DNA from: Hawksworthiomyces lignivorus
Taxonomy: Eukaryota > Ascomycota > Sordariomycetes > Ophiostomatales > Ophiostomataceae
Length of the DNA stretch: 64,000 nt
Reading direction: 5' to 3'
Assembly (NCBI GenBank): GCA_002917075.1
Contig: NTMA01000020.1
Coordinates: 433,199 to 497,198 of the forward strand
Positions 48,751-60,000 of the stretch are shown piece by piece; the stretch's first letter is position 1, and every line of letters begins with the position of its first letter. The notes beneath the pieces were generated by a model. That model was given only the letters and a program-made list of their open reading frames with translations. It ran no database searches and was not told the origin of the DNA. The translations under genes were made by a program, and so were the position numbers.

Positions 48751-51700
48751 CCCTAAGCATACACCCCCTAGCCCCTTAACAACTACTTTCCGACACGTAC
48801 TCGTGTGAAATATTCCAGCGCCGTAAAGTACTCCGTGCTCTCCGATCGTTCTCTCTTCACGGCCGTCTGTCCTTTTTGTACTTGCCCCTACCCGAAATTT
48901 GGATCTTTGCTTTTACCTTGTTGCCTCTCATTTCTTCTGAAGTCACCTGCTTCTTATTCTGGCCTTCTTTGCAACGTCGTTCACGTTCTCCGCGTTTTCT
49001 CCGGAAATCTCAAACCTCAAGTCTAGCTATTTTCTTTCTTTCTTTTCTTTTTGTTCTTTGTGTCCCTGTTTCTCTCAAGCCAAGATTCGGAACCGCCTCC
49101 CTCGCTATCCAGGTCATCCTCGCTTCCAAATAGCTCGTGGCCGGACCGAGAAAAAAAAAAACGTGGCAAGTCGCGTCTACCACCTTTGTGCGTTCGCTAC
49201 CGCTTGCATCGGTCACTGTTTTTGCCTGCGTTATTGCCACTAGCCAGAGACGAAAACTCTGGTCGGAGCTGCGGATAAGCGTTTTTCTCCTTCACCTTTT
49301 CTGGATTTCCTCCGTTCTCTTTACCTCTTAGCCCTTTGTTTCCTCTTCCACTCTTCCATCATCTATTCTCTCTTTCGCAGGTACACTCCTGCCGCTGCCT
49401 GCGCGCTATAATATCTGTTTCTTTCTCTGGCCCTGCCTCACACCATCTGGTCAGACGCCATTGATTTGACCGTCGTTTTCCGACAGGTAGGTGTGTTGAA
49501 TAATTTTTGCCCACATTTTCCCCCCTTCTTTCTTTGTCTACTTTCCAGATGCTGGTCTCAGTGTTGCGAAAAGAGAAGCTGGCTTGCTCAAAACATTGTC
49601 TATCTATATATATGTATATATATATCTAGAAGGTGTTCCCTTCTTGGCCATGCCGTCTCCACCTGTCCACTTTTCCCATCTCTCCCTCTGCTTCTCAACG
49701 AATCCACCCTCAATATCCACTCCCATCTATCCGTCCCAGCCCACCATCACCCGTTTTGACCGCCGTTCAACGGCTCTTGCTCACACAAAGAAAACAGCAC
49801 TATACAGGCTGCCGCAGTGCTACCACGAAACTCACAACCCACTGAAAAGAATCCACCCTTCCCGGGCCACGGACCACGGTACCTGACAGGTGCCCCTCCC
49901 CAGTCAAGACACAAAACAGGTAAGACAAGGAAAGCTGCGAAGGGACAAACCACAGACCAGAAAGAGAAAAGAAGGAGAGAAAAATAGGAAAAGCAAGAAA
50001 AAAAATTATTTCCATCACCGCCACTCACATCACACCAACACGACACCACATCACACTCCCTCAGGCCAATCTCACCTCGTTCCGTCCATTCTTTTCCTAG
50101 CTTAATTTTCCCTTTTTTTTTTTTTTTTTTGCCATTTCTTTCTCGTCAACACCCAACCACACACGCGGCGCACACACAACGCACGCACACAAACGCATAC
50201 ACGCATACACACGCACCAGACCCAAACAAACCCAGACACACCCAACCCTCCCTCCCCCAAATACATCGACCCTCGCTCATCCCAAGTCTCCACTCCCTCT
50301 TCTTCTTCTCTTTTCTTTCCGCTCTTCCACTTTTTTTTTCTTCCTCCCACTCTCTTACCCCCAACTTCCCATAACAAACCTCGACTCAGGAAAACTTCCT
50401 TTCTTTCTTTTCCTACCCTCCACTTTTGAAAGAAACCACATTTAAGCCTCACCATATCCACTCTTTCTGCAAATCTCCACCCATACATACCTCGATACAA
50501 TTCCATCGTTGTTTGCCGCTCTGCTAATCAACGACGATACGGCTCGCAGGAAGGAATAAAGGTAAGACCGAAAAAGATGCACGCACACAATCAAGCACGC
50601 GCACGCAGGCACAGATTCCAGAGATGCGGGATACAAGAGATCGCGGTCAAGGGGAGGCAGAAAGAGCAAAGCAGTGAGAGAGCCCACAGCAAACGCAGTT
50701 GCATCAAGACACAGTCGCGCAGAGTGAAAGAAGACCAGCGCGTGTGAGAAGACAATGTCTGCAACCCCAGACGAAGAAAAGCTTGGTCGCAAAGCTGGAA
50801 AATTTCATGCTTCATATCGCGAGTTTTTTTTGTCTTGATTTTTTGTTCTGCTTTTCTTCCGCGCTCGGCAGCAGAAGGGGTAAAAAAAAAACAAAATCCC
50901 AATTCGGGTTGGGGGGCCCACTCCAAAACACCACGCATTCTAAAGACGCGACGAGAAGACTTCGCAGCCCGTCTTATGGCAACAAAACGAAGCAGAGAAC
51001 GGAGTGGAATAGGGACGTGCAGTTGAGCCGAAAAGAACAAGAAATAGTAAAACGGACAAGAAAGGGATCCAGCAGAAGGGGGGGAATCATATCCCAAAAA
51101 AAGAAAGAACTGAAGAACGAAGAAAAGAACACACGGTCGGCGCCAGTTCGGTCGGGGATTTTCCTTTTGCTTTTCAGCCTGTTGTGAGCCGCCAGATCGT
51201 CGACGAACGGCTCACCGGATTGCCTCGTACGTGGCAAACACAGCCGAGTTTCTTACTTCTCAGGCTTTAGCTGGTGCTGCTCTTTCAGTTCCTGCTGTCC
51301 CATTCTGTTTCCGACGAACCATTACAGTGATTGCCTATCACCGCTTAATGGTGCTGCCACTTCTTGTCCTGCCAATTTTGGTGCCGCTCTTGGCGGTCTC
51401 CTGCAAGAGCTCTATTTCGCTACCCTCTGCTGCCTGCAAATCTGGCCCCCTGGCTCTCTTTTGCGTTCCTTCGTGTCTGGGGAGTACTGTGCCTGCCAGG
51501 TTTCCACATCTCCACCACACTTGCCCGCAATTCCTCGTCTGGAGTCTCGAGTCTTCTGCTCTCCCCAAAGCAAACCTCTAAATCTCTCTTTGTCTTTTGT
51601 TGCTTTGACCCATTTCTCTCTAGATCTTGGACAGTTAGAAAAGCCACCAAACGGCTTTTTGGATCTGTGCTGTCCGATCGTCCCCTTGGCCCTCATATTG

Positions 51701-51836
51701 TAGCTTACTTGCTTATTTTCTCTCCGACTCTCTTTCGCTGCGGAAATCTTCTACGCGCCCCATTTTTTCGTGCTTTTGCTAACATTTACTCTCTATTAAA
51801 GGAAGGTAGATCTCGGAGGACTACAGGAGGAATACT
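48751..51836 (+). promoter_or_regulatory. Probable long promoter/leader of the C2H2 factor gene
   Basis: From about 48.75 kb the composition becomes strongly pyrimidine-rich with TC and CA blocks (for example 50150-50260 and 50270-50360). Candidate splice donors occur after CGACAG (GTAGGT near 49485), after AAACAG (GTAAGA near 49919) and after ATAAAG (GTAAGA near 50561), with several pyrimidine-rich acceptors, consistent with a long spliced 5' untranslated leader carrying upstream AUGs. No upstream ORF looks conserved. Transcript data would be needed to fix the start. Confidence 0.4.
50113..50130. repeat. 18-nt T run beside CA-rich tract
   Basis: A T18 run is followed within about 30 bp by a CA-rich low-complexity stretch up to about 50260. 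Confidence 0.75.
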
Positions 51837-54800
51837 ATGGACGGAACGCACTACTCGTCTAATGTGATTAACGGCACATCAACTCCGTCTTACCCATCAT
51901 CAGCTGCTTCTACGCCACAGAGTCTTCAACCTCATACTCTTCCACCGCTCCAGCAGCACCAGCAGCACCCCCAACACCAGCATCAGCACAACGGGATTAT
52001 GCAAACTGCAACTCCCTACGGGAGCTACCCCCATACGCCGCGTACGCCTGCTACACCCAACACCCCCGGACCCGCCAATATGGCCTCCTATCCTCCTCCG
52101 CCAAACACCAACGGCGGTCGTGGTTCGTACCAGATGATGCCCAACAGCGCCTACCAACCTCACCAGGCCTACGCAGCGACTTCGTCTGCTATGCTTCCTC
52201 AGACCACCACCGCGATGGCCCACCCGCAACCTATTGCTCCCGCTCCAGCTCCGGGATCGAGAGGTCCCCCAGTTTTGCGTCCCATGCCTGCTGGTGGTGT
52301 CATGCCACAACCTGGCATGTCGTCGCCTTACAGCCAGAGCCCGTTAATGCCCCAGTCCATGCTCCCAGAAAATGAGCAGCCCACTCACGTTGTGGGCTCT
52401 CAGGGACGACGTGGCATTTTGCCCAGCGCCCCAGGTCGGCCTGCACCACCTGCCGCAGGATCTGTGAATAAGAACCAGATTCCGCAGAAGGACGCAGACG
52501 GCAAATTCCCTTGCCCGCACTGTACCAAGACATACCTGCATGCGAAACACCTGAAGCGCCATCTTCTACGACGTAAGTTTTTGCCCCAGTTTTCTGTTCA
52601 GTGTTGTCCGTGCACTGGACTTCTTTTTCTACCCCTGTTTCTATATTCTGTCTCGTCCTCCATTTTTGAGGATCTAACAATCATAGACACTGGTGACCGC
52701 CCGTACATGTGCGTATTGTGCCGCGATACTTTCTCGCGTAGCGACATTCTGAAGCGTCACTTTCAAAAGTGCTCCATCCGCCGTGGCAATCCCACTGGTG
52801 TAAGCCACTTGTCGCACCCACATGCCCATGTCAAGAAGAGTCAGCAGCAGGCGCAGAAGCACATGGCAGAGAACGGTGATTTAAACCACATGAATGGTGG
52901 CATGGGCAATGTGCAGCCCGATGGCCTGGTTCACCCCTTTGGTCTGATTCCTTCGGCCGCTGCTGACGGGTTGCCCAACAACCTCTCCAACGATCAGGCT
53001 CAGCTCTCCCGATCGAGCAGCATGAACCGTATGAACGACCCTTCCGCTGGTGATCCCAACCAGCGCAATGGTGCCGGTGCTCCCGGTGCTCCTGGCAATG
53101 TAATGGGTGGTCCCTCCCGTGTCGCAAATGGGAGCGCGGGTGCGCCGGGTGGTGGTCCAGGCGGTGCAGGCTCGTATGATCAGTCTGCTGCTTACAATGG
53201 CACTGGCATGAACCCTCAGCTGGCCAACTATAACATGTCGGCCGGCCAGAATGGCATGCCCATGTTTGCAGGGCAGAATGCCAATCCACAATCGGGACTT
53301 GATTGGTCCTCGATGTTTCAGGCTGGTGCGCCCCCCACATACGTCAATCATCATCAGAATTTCCCAGCTAATACTGGGCAGACGCAGAACGCAATCAAGC
53401 AAGAACCTAACGCCGCCGGCGTGCTTTCCGCTGACCTTCACGCGGAAGGAGGTCACGATGACAATATCCCCGGCGACCGATCGATATTCTTCGGGCACTG
53501 GGGTCCGCCTCAGGCGCAGGATCCCTTCCAGCAGCTCTCGACCAACATTATTAGCTTCCTGCATCCTCCTAACCTTGTCGTTGACCCCTCTATTGCGGCA
53601 AACATAACCATGTATTTCTCTCCAGAAAACGTTAAAGCTTTCCTCGACATGTACATCCATTTTCACGTTCATTTTCCTGTTCTTCATATTCCTACGTTTC
53701 GTATATTAGAAGCCTACACCGGTCTCCTGGCCGCCATGATCTGCATCGGCGCATGCTACGCTAAAAGTCTCACCGCAAACCAGGTCCGCGAGATGACCAA
53801 TGTTGTTCACACTGCTCTGCAACGCGAGTCTCCCATGCTTGCTGCCCTTCCTACGGCCACGGCCGACCAGCAGACGCTTGACCTCAAGTATGAGGACGGA
53901 TCGTTTGCCGGTAGCACTCGCGACGTAGAAGAGCTGCATGCGATCTTGTTGATGCTAATGCTTTTGTGTTGGAATGGCACCCCTGAGCAACGCGCACAAG
54001 CTCGCGAGATTCATCCATTACTTGCTTTACTAGCACGCAAAGCGAATCTAGCCAAGGTTTCTTCGGCAGCCTCCGCACCCATGCTCCCTTTCAGCATTCT
54101 ACATCAACCTGACTTCGTGTCAACCAGCTTATCGCCGTCTACACCTTTCGACTGGGTTGCCTGGGTGGACCAAGAAAGACGCATTCGCATCATGCACAGT
54201 GTTCTCGCTTGCGACGCTGCTTTTGGCTTATATTTCAACTCCCCCCCCTTACTTGATCCCCTCGAGGTCTCCATTCCACTCCCTGCGGACGATGCGGCTT
54301 GGGAAGCAGATGATGCTGTCACGTGTGCCGAAGCCTTAGGTCTGCATGGACTTGAGGCAAGTTCCCAGCAAAATCCTGATGGCACACAACGTGCAAAGCA
54401 ACCAGAACTCAGCTTTGCTTTGCGCGCTCTTCTGCACAACTCCTACCAGATACAAACCGGATCCACAAATTTGTATGGCAAGTTTCTTCTAATTCACTCG
54501 CTTCTCGCTTTACTCCGACGGGCACAAACCGAAGGGAGCTTAGCACTCGCCACCGGCGGTACTCCGCTGCCTCAGCTGGACTGGATTGTAGGCTACGGTC
54601 AAGATGCCTCTGGTTCTGCCTCTGGCATGACTATTAATGGAAGCGCGAACAACAGTGCACACGGAACACCTGTTGAGGGTCTGCTTTCGCCACAAACGAC
54701 CAACACCTTTTTGACCGCCCTCGACAAGTTCAAGCGTAACTGGGATCTAGACATGGCTAGTCAATTTCTGCCGTCATCAACGAATCCGAGACGTCAAGGG

Positions 54801-55100
54801 TTTTCTAGAGACGGTATTCACTACTATTGGCTTGCCAAATACTTGTTGAAAAATACAAAGCCGAGTGATTTGCAGCTACCTTCCGATCACCGTTTTTGTC
54901 AGGTCATTTATTTCCTCAAATCTGTCAAGACCTGGGTGATGTCAGACGCTGCATCTCGGGGTGAAGAGCTGGGGTCCATTGGTGAGATCGATCAGGGCTA
55001 TGGCTCAGTGGATCTCACATTAGACTTTACCAACCTCTTTACGCCTTTGCCAAAAATTGTGGAAACGGCACCTGCGTTTTCATCTGTCAAAACAGAATAG
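51837..55100 (+). CDS. C2H2 zinc-finger factor with fungal transcription-factor domain
   Basis: Two exons, 51837-52572 and 52687-55100, give 1049 aa. The N-terminus is Ser/Pro/Gln/His-rich and disordered. Finger 1 is FPCPHCTKTYLHAKHLKRHLLRH (C226, C229, H242, H246); finger 2 is PYMCVLCRDTFSRSDILKRHFQKC (C254, C257, H270, C274), joined by a TGDR linker. A Gly/Asn-rich region follows, then a fungal-specific transcription factor region (about 520-1030) with FFGHWGPPQAQDPF and HFPVLHIPTFRI. It is a nuclear DNA-binding regulator; I do not know its target pathway. The 114-nt intron is a multiple of three with no stop, so genomic DNA reads through as one 1087-codon ORF, but the finger shows the intron must be removed. 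The very long upstream region suggests complex control. Confidence 0.88.
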   Translation: MDGTHYSSNVINGTSTPSYPSSAASTPQSLQPHTLPPLQQHQQHPQHQHQHNGIMQTATPYGSYPHTPRTPATPNTPGPANMASYPPPPNTNGGRGSYQMMPNSAYQPHQAYAATSSAMLPQTTTAMAHPQPIAPAPAPGSRGPPVLRPMPAGGVMPQPGMSSPYSQSPLMPQSMLPENEQPTHVVGSQGRRGILPSAPGRPAPPAAGSVNKNQIPQKDADGKFPCPHCTKTYLHAKHLKRHLLRRKFLPQFSVQCCPCTGLLFLPLFLYSVSSSIFEDLTIIDTGDRPYMCVLCRDTFSRSDILKRHFQKCSIRRGNPTGVSHLSHPHAHVKKSQQQAQKHMAENGDLNHMNGGMGNVQPDGLVHPFGLIPSAAADGLPNNLSNDQAQLSRSSSMNRMNDPSAGDPNQRNGAGAPGAPGNVMGGPSRVANGSAGAPGGGPGGAGSYDQSAAYNGTGMNPQLANYNMSAGQNGMPMFAGQNANPQSGLDWSSMFQAGAPPTYVNHHQNFPANTGQTQNAIKQEPNAAGVLSADLHAEGGHDDNIPGDRSIFFGHWGPPQAQDPFQQLSTNIISFLHPPNLVVDPSIAANITMYFSPENVKAFLDMYIHFHVHFPVLHIPTFRILEAYTGLLAAMICIGACYAKSLTANQVREMTNVVHTALQRESPMLAALPTATADQQTLDLKYEDGSFAGSTRDVEELHAILLMLMLLCWNGTPEQRAQAREIHPLLALLARKANLAKVSSAASAPMLPFSILHQPDFVSTSLSPSTPFDWVAWVDQERRIRIMHSVLACDAAFGLYFNSPPLLDPLEVSIPLPADDAAWEADDAVTCAEALGLHGLEASSQQNPDGTQRAKQPELSFALRALLHNSYQIQTGSTNLYGKFLLIHSLLALLRRAQTEGSLALATGGTPLPQLDWIVGYGQDASGSASGMTINGSANNSAHGTPVEGLLSPQTTNTFLTALDKFKRNWDLDMASQFLPSSTNPRRQGFSRDGIHYYWLAKYLLKNTKPSDLQLPSDHRFCQVIYFLKSVKTWVMSDAASRGEELGSIGEIDQGYGSVDLTLDFTNLFTPLPKIVETAPAFSSVKTE
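52573..52686 (+). other. Frame-preserving 114-nt intron
   Basis: Begins GTAAGT, ends ATCATAG, and splits the codon of zinc ligand H246 (C|AC). Length is 38 codons without an in-frame stop, so a retained form would be translated, with H246 replaced by Arg and a 38-residue hydrophobic insert between the two fingers. Confidence 0.85.
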
Positions 55101-56729
55101 CGGAACGTTACCGGTCGGCATCTCGTGTAAAAAGATTTTCCTTACCTCATTTCCTTCTTGGGACGGTCATCGGTTGTTTTCCTCGCATATGCAGGCGTTT
55201 TCTTCTTGTTCGCCTCCCTTCTCGTTTATATTTTTACGCCATATTGACAAAGTTGTTACGCTTTTTCCATTTTATGCGAATTTTTCATCCTCAGTCTCGC
55301 CGTTGTTACCAGTACTACTGCTACGTTCTGTCTTGTATGTCTCCCATACACTTTTTTCATCCCTTTCCCTCACTCTTGAGACAAAGAAAAGTATTTTCAA
55401 TTGCCCATGTTGCATCAGATTGGAACAACGGTGGTATGTTGGCTTTCTGCATTTTTTCACGGATGGGATCGGTAACTGATAGACGTTTAAATATTTTTTG
55501 GTTGTTTTTCCCTTTTCTGCATTTAGATTTCCTTCCATACAAAAATGTTTGTTTTGTTTTTTTCGCTGTCTTTCTTTTGTTCACTGGTTGTCGCCTGTTT
55601 CCTTGACCTATATTGTTTGGGCTCAGTCCTCTAACTTCCAATACCAACTGCATTACTGATAGACCGAAAATCCACGATCTAGGGGGGAGGGTGAAAATCG
55701 CTTTGAGCTATTCTTGTCGTCCCGAACGTGTTCCCTCGTCAAAAAAAATCCAGCGAAGGAAAGCAAAGTTGGATTTGTTGGTTTTTCCTTGACACTGTAC
55801 TGCCTCTCTAAAGATATATACATAACAATCAAGAAGATACAATTACCTTCTAAAAACAATAGTTCGCATTTTCTCGTGATGAATCCCTGGTTGGTTGTAA
55901 GCTGCTTCTTCTAATATCGGTTTGCGTCTGTTGTCAGTGCATCTCGGCCGTTTGTAATTTTGGACTGATGAGCGCATTCCATATTTGAATTTGTGTACTG
56001 TAAATGAGACTCGTCTCAGTAATTGCCTTCCACAAAACTTACACTTCTCAAAAAAAAAAATTGGGTAAATAAAACACATTGCGATTCTAAGGTGTCTAGA
56101 AAAAAGAACGAAAGAAGAAAACCAGCAAATATCTCCAGAAAACATAACAAAAAAATTCACTCCAGAGCCATTTTCCAGCTGCCGTTATTTCAGCTTGCCC
56201 ACATCTCTTACGCTACCTTTCCTCCGTCTCAGCCCTCTCTCCCATCCGACTCCGAGTGTACTGTTCTCCTCTCTTATAATCTGTCCCCATCAAATTCCCC
56301 CAAAAAGGAACTTCCGATGTGCTTTGAATATGTAACCAAGTCACGGATGCACGCGGGGCCAGCGCCTTCATGAGAAAGGCGGAGACCTCTGTGCTCCATT
56401 TTCCAGGTCGACCATGGACTGTCTTGTGGCACCCTGCTTTGTGCAGGTCATTTTTCAATAAAGAAATACTCTGCAGGGGACACAGCATTTAGTTCCTCGC
56501 CGACCCAAAGTTAGATGAGTAGCGGTGCGGTCAGTGCCCAGCCTGCTAGATGGTTTCTGATTCTACGCGGCTCCAGAAGGACTGAAAATTGCTAGGGAAG
56601 CCAACATAAAACCAAGTGGAAGCAAGAAGACCATTGTTGTGCTGTTTTTTTCTTCTTCACAGAAGGAAAGAAAAATGAAAGTTTCGAAAAACTGGAATAA
56701 GAAGCCAAAAAGTCTGGTTTCTGGCTTCT
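55101..56729. other. 3' region of the C2H2 factor gene and spacer
   Basis: 1.6 kb, T-rich at first, without a supportable gene. The transcript end of the C2H2 factor gene and that of the convergent small gene should both lie here. Confidence 0.5.
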
Positions 56730-57080
56730 TTAGCGTTTGGCGTGCTGATGGTACTTGCGCGGCCAGAAGGAAGCCCGAGTGCCGAAGCTGCAGAAGCTGA
56801 ACACCGAAGCGGCGTCTTCGCTATCGCTGCTAAAGTCGCAGGATTTGCGTGGAGTCGTCATGCAGGCCTTCTGGGACCGCTTAAGATCCCGCTGCAGCTC
56901 CTTCTTCCGCTGCTTCTCGGCCTTCTTGGCGGCCCTGGCGGCCTGGCGGGCTTCAACCTCGCGGTCGAGGGCGGCGTACTCCTGGTCGCTTGGCACGTGG
57001 GTGATGGCAGAGACGAGCGCGCGCGCGGTGTCGCGGTCGACGTTGGCGTAAGGGTTGGCAGAGTAGTAGAGATCAGGCAT
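56730..57080 (-). CDS. Small basic protein, unknown function
   Basis: A single-exon ORF of 116 aa, starting MPDLYYSANPYANVDRD. Residues about 35-75 form a highly charged helix rich in Ala, Lys, Arg and Glu (ARQAARAAKKAEKQRKKELQRDLKRSQ), likely a coiled coil; the C-terminal part is Ser/Phe-rich (SDSEDAASVFSFCSFGTRASFWPRKYH). GC content is clearly higher than in the flanks, as for the other genes here. I do not recognise the family; short fungal proteins of this type are common and uncharacterised. Confidence 0.65.
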   Translation of the reverse strand: MPDLYYSANPYANVDRDTARALVSAITHVPSDQEYAALDREVEARQAARAAKKAEKQRKKELQRDLKRSQKACMTTPRKSCDFSSDSEDAASVFSFCSFGTRASFWPRKYHQHAKR

Positions 57081-60000
57081 GATGGGCAGTTTGTCGTCGA
57101 TCGATTAGTTTTTTTAAGTTTTGTAGATTTGATATGTGGTAGACTGGATGCTATGATGTGCGGTTGGAAGACAAAAAACGACTACCAGTGGCTATCCAGA
57201 TCTTTTCGAGGGGGAATAGCAAGATGTTTTATAGATGTTTTGGACTGTTTTTGATGCAAGTTGACCTCAAAAGTATGTGGCTGCTATGGTAGCTGAAATG
57301 ACTTTTTTTTTTTTTTTGGTTGTTGATGCCTTCTTCCCATGTAACACTCCAGAAGCTGCTGCCTGGTTGCTATTAATATAGAAACCGAGCACCCACTTGG
57401 ATGCTTTGTTTACTGCCTCCTGTTCTCGATTTTGTTTGGTAAGATACGTCACCAACGAAAGAACCGCTGCACTCTGTGTACAGGTAGCCTTACATCTCAT
57501 TGCTAGCGTACCAGCCCCTTCCTTCAAGTGCCACAATATATGGAATAAACATGATAGGATGGAGCAAGAGTGGCATAAGGCATCCACTGATGTCTTGCTT
57601 CTTTTTTAGTCATGGGAACGCGAGGCAGTGTAATGAGAAGGAGTGTTCCTACTCAGCAAAGACATACATGCAGGAGGCGCCAAGACGAAAATACCATACG
57701 GCTATACAAATGACTGTCTAATTGGTGACTCAGTTGGCTGTCCTATAATTTTGCAGTCTGTAGAGAGAATAAAAGATGCATAGTGTGCTAGAACGGCAAT
57801 TAGCTCTAGCCCGGAGCCCGCCTTGTCATGCCATGTAGTCGGGTAGTGTTCAATGCTCTACAACTATAAGACGAGCCTAAAAGAAAGACTTGTGGCTCAG
57901 CTCTCATGGTTGAAATATTAATGACATAAGAATACATGATATTTAAACGGGCTAGACCCAGGAAAACAGGAAGAGGGTAAGAGGGTTCTATTAAAAGCGT
58001 GAGGCTGCCTCCTCTTCGCTCAAAATCAATTATCCAGTTTTAGCCGTACGGCGCGGCGAGGGGGCTCAATGGTTCCGGGACACTTTTTGTGTTTGCCTTC
58101 TCTGACTACACAGATTTTTTCTTACATGATTGTTTCGATATTTCCTAGATACGTACCGTGATTGAAGGAGGTGTGGGAAAGGTCCTGCACAGCCAAGTTC
58201 GAAGGGCTGCGTTACATCTGAAATTTGGAATGCGAGATGCATGGTCATTCGTAGGATTTGCTCAGACCTACGTAAAAATTAGGCGAGACAATTATATCTG
58301 CCCCATGTGATAACCTTATACCTGTTCTTGGTTCCCGTTAGAGATACTTGTTGCCTAGCGGCCTCTTCATCAAGGCCATTTCACTCCTTAGCCTGTGACA
58401 TCACTCGAGGAAGCTCGGGTTCACCAAACTTCTTCTGTCCACAGTTGCGATACTTCACAGTGCAGCTCTGTGAGGAATATTTCTGGTCATCAGCACGCCT
58501 GATATTGTGGCTTGCTGATAAAATACCTCGTGGTAGCCAGTTTAGCATTATTGTTGGGCTCCATTTCCTAAGAACTGAATCTATCTTAGAGGGAATGATA
58601 GAACAGGCAGTCTCCTGATTTTCTGACGAAATCTTCTAGAAAGCCAGGTATTCTAGTTCATGATTTCTTAAGCTCCGTCGCCTAGGATAACTAAAGAGCA
58701 TAAGGAATAACTCCTGCTTTGATGTCGTTGGGTGTGGGTAGAAGCCGCAGAGATGTTGGCCGCAATGTGCGCAATCTCGTGGTTACCTGAATTCCATGGC
58801 TACATGGAAATACGTAGAGAAAAAAAGAGAAATATCTTCACGTTAAAGGAAGGCTATGCCAACTGTATGGCTATTTTTTTTATGTGACATTATGACAATG
58901 GCCTCTGCCTATACACTCACATTTGGTTACTGTTTTGCTGGAGATATGAAGAGTACTCTGCAGTCTCCATCGGATTCTCTCATTCTCCTTACACCCCGTA
59001 TTCTTCTTTTCAAAGATAAGAAGCCTTTTATTCAGGTGAATGAGATTATCTGTGCATAGATTGAAACTATGTCCTATGTTATACACGCTTTCTATTATCA
59101 AAGCCTTACATCTCCTTTCCGTCATCATTTGTTGTTCGTCCGAGGCTGCGAGGCTGCATACAGCTGGCTACGGCCGTCCAGGCTTCGGCTCTTATTCTGC
59201 CAGCTGGTTGAATTTTGTCCAGCATATCTGAATGCGAGAAAAGGGCGGTGAGTGGAGCTCTCAAGTCCGAAGTCCGAGGCGTGTTTCCTGGCTGGGTACC
59301 CATTGGCCAATGATAGGTGCGCCCTTTTTTTTTCCCCGAAGCGACGAAATGTCCCCTGAATCAAATAACCTTGGGCGTTGTCAAGCCGTTGCTGTTGGTG
59401 GGATAAGGCCCGCTAGCGAGCAAATCTGCACGTACTGCGCAGGCCTGTAAGAGTCCTGCTCATCGTAAGATTTCTTAGCTCCCGGAATGGACACTATCCG
59501 TGGAACGAGCGGCAAGACTGCCCGCACAGGAGCCAATGCTGCGCAGCCCATCACTCTCCTTCTCCACTGATTTTTACGAGTGCGTTCATGATGTGCTGCA
59601 ATTCCAACTGACGGCGGTCCTTGTCGTCATTCTCCGTACTCGTACTCGTGTGCGTATTCAATTATTCGTAGATACATTCTCACGCGCCAATGACGATCTT
59701 ATTGTATGTACATATGCTGGCAGAGACGGAGGCACTTTCTTTCATAGCATCCGCCTGAATCTCATCTTACTAATCACCTGTAGCATTTATCTTTCTACGA
59801 ATTTGTTGTTTTCCCAACAAAAAGTCGTTGTAGCAGTCCCTCCGAATCTTGCTTCCGTCTCACGACTCCTGATAAAACTCGAAGTTAGAACGGGGCCTTT
59901 CGTGATTTTTGCCATGCGAGGTTCTTCTGGCATGTTTTTAATTCTTATCGTACCATTCTCTTTGAACAGCTGCACTTTCTTCAGTGTGGAGTAGATTGGT

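Noticed and set aside
51837..55100. C2H2 factor as a single uninterrupted 1087-residue protein
   Set aside because: The finger motif HLLRH-TGDRPY is restored only by removing 52573-52686, which has a GTAAGT donor and an AG acceptor in matching phase.
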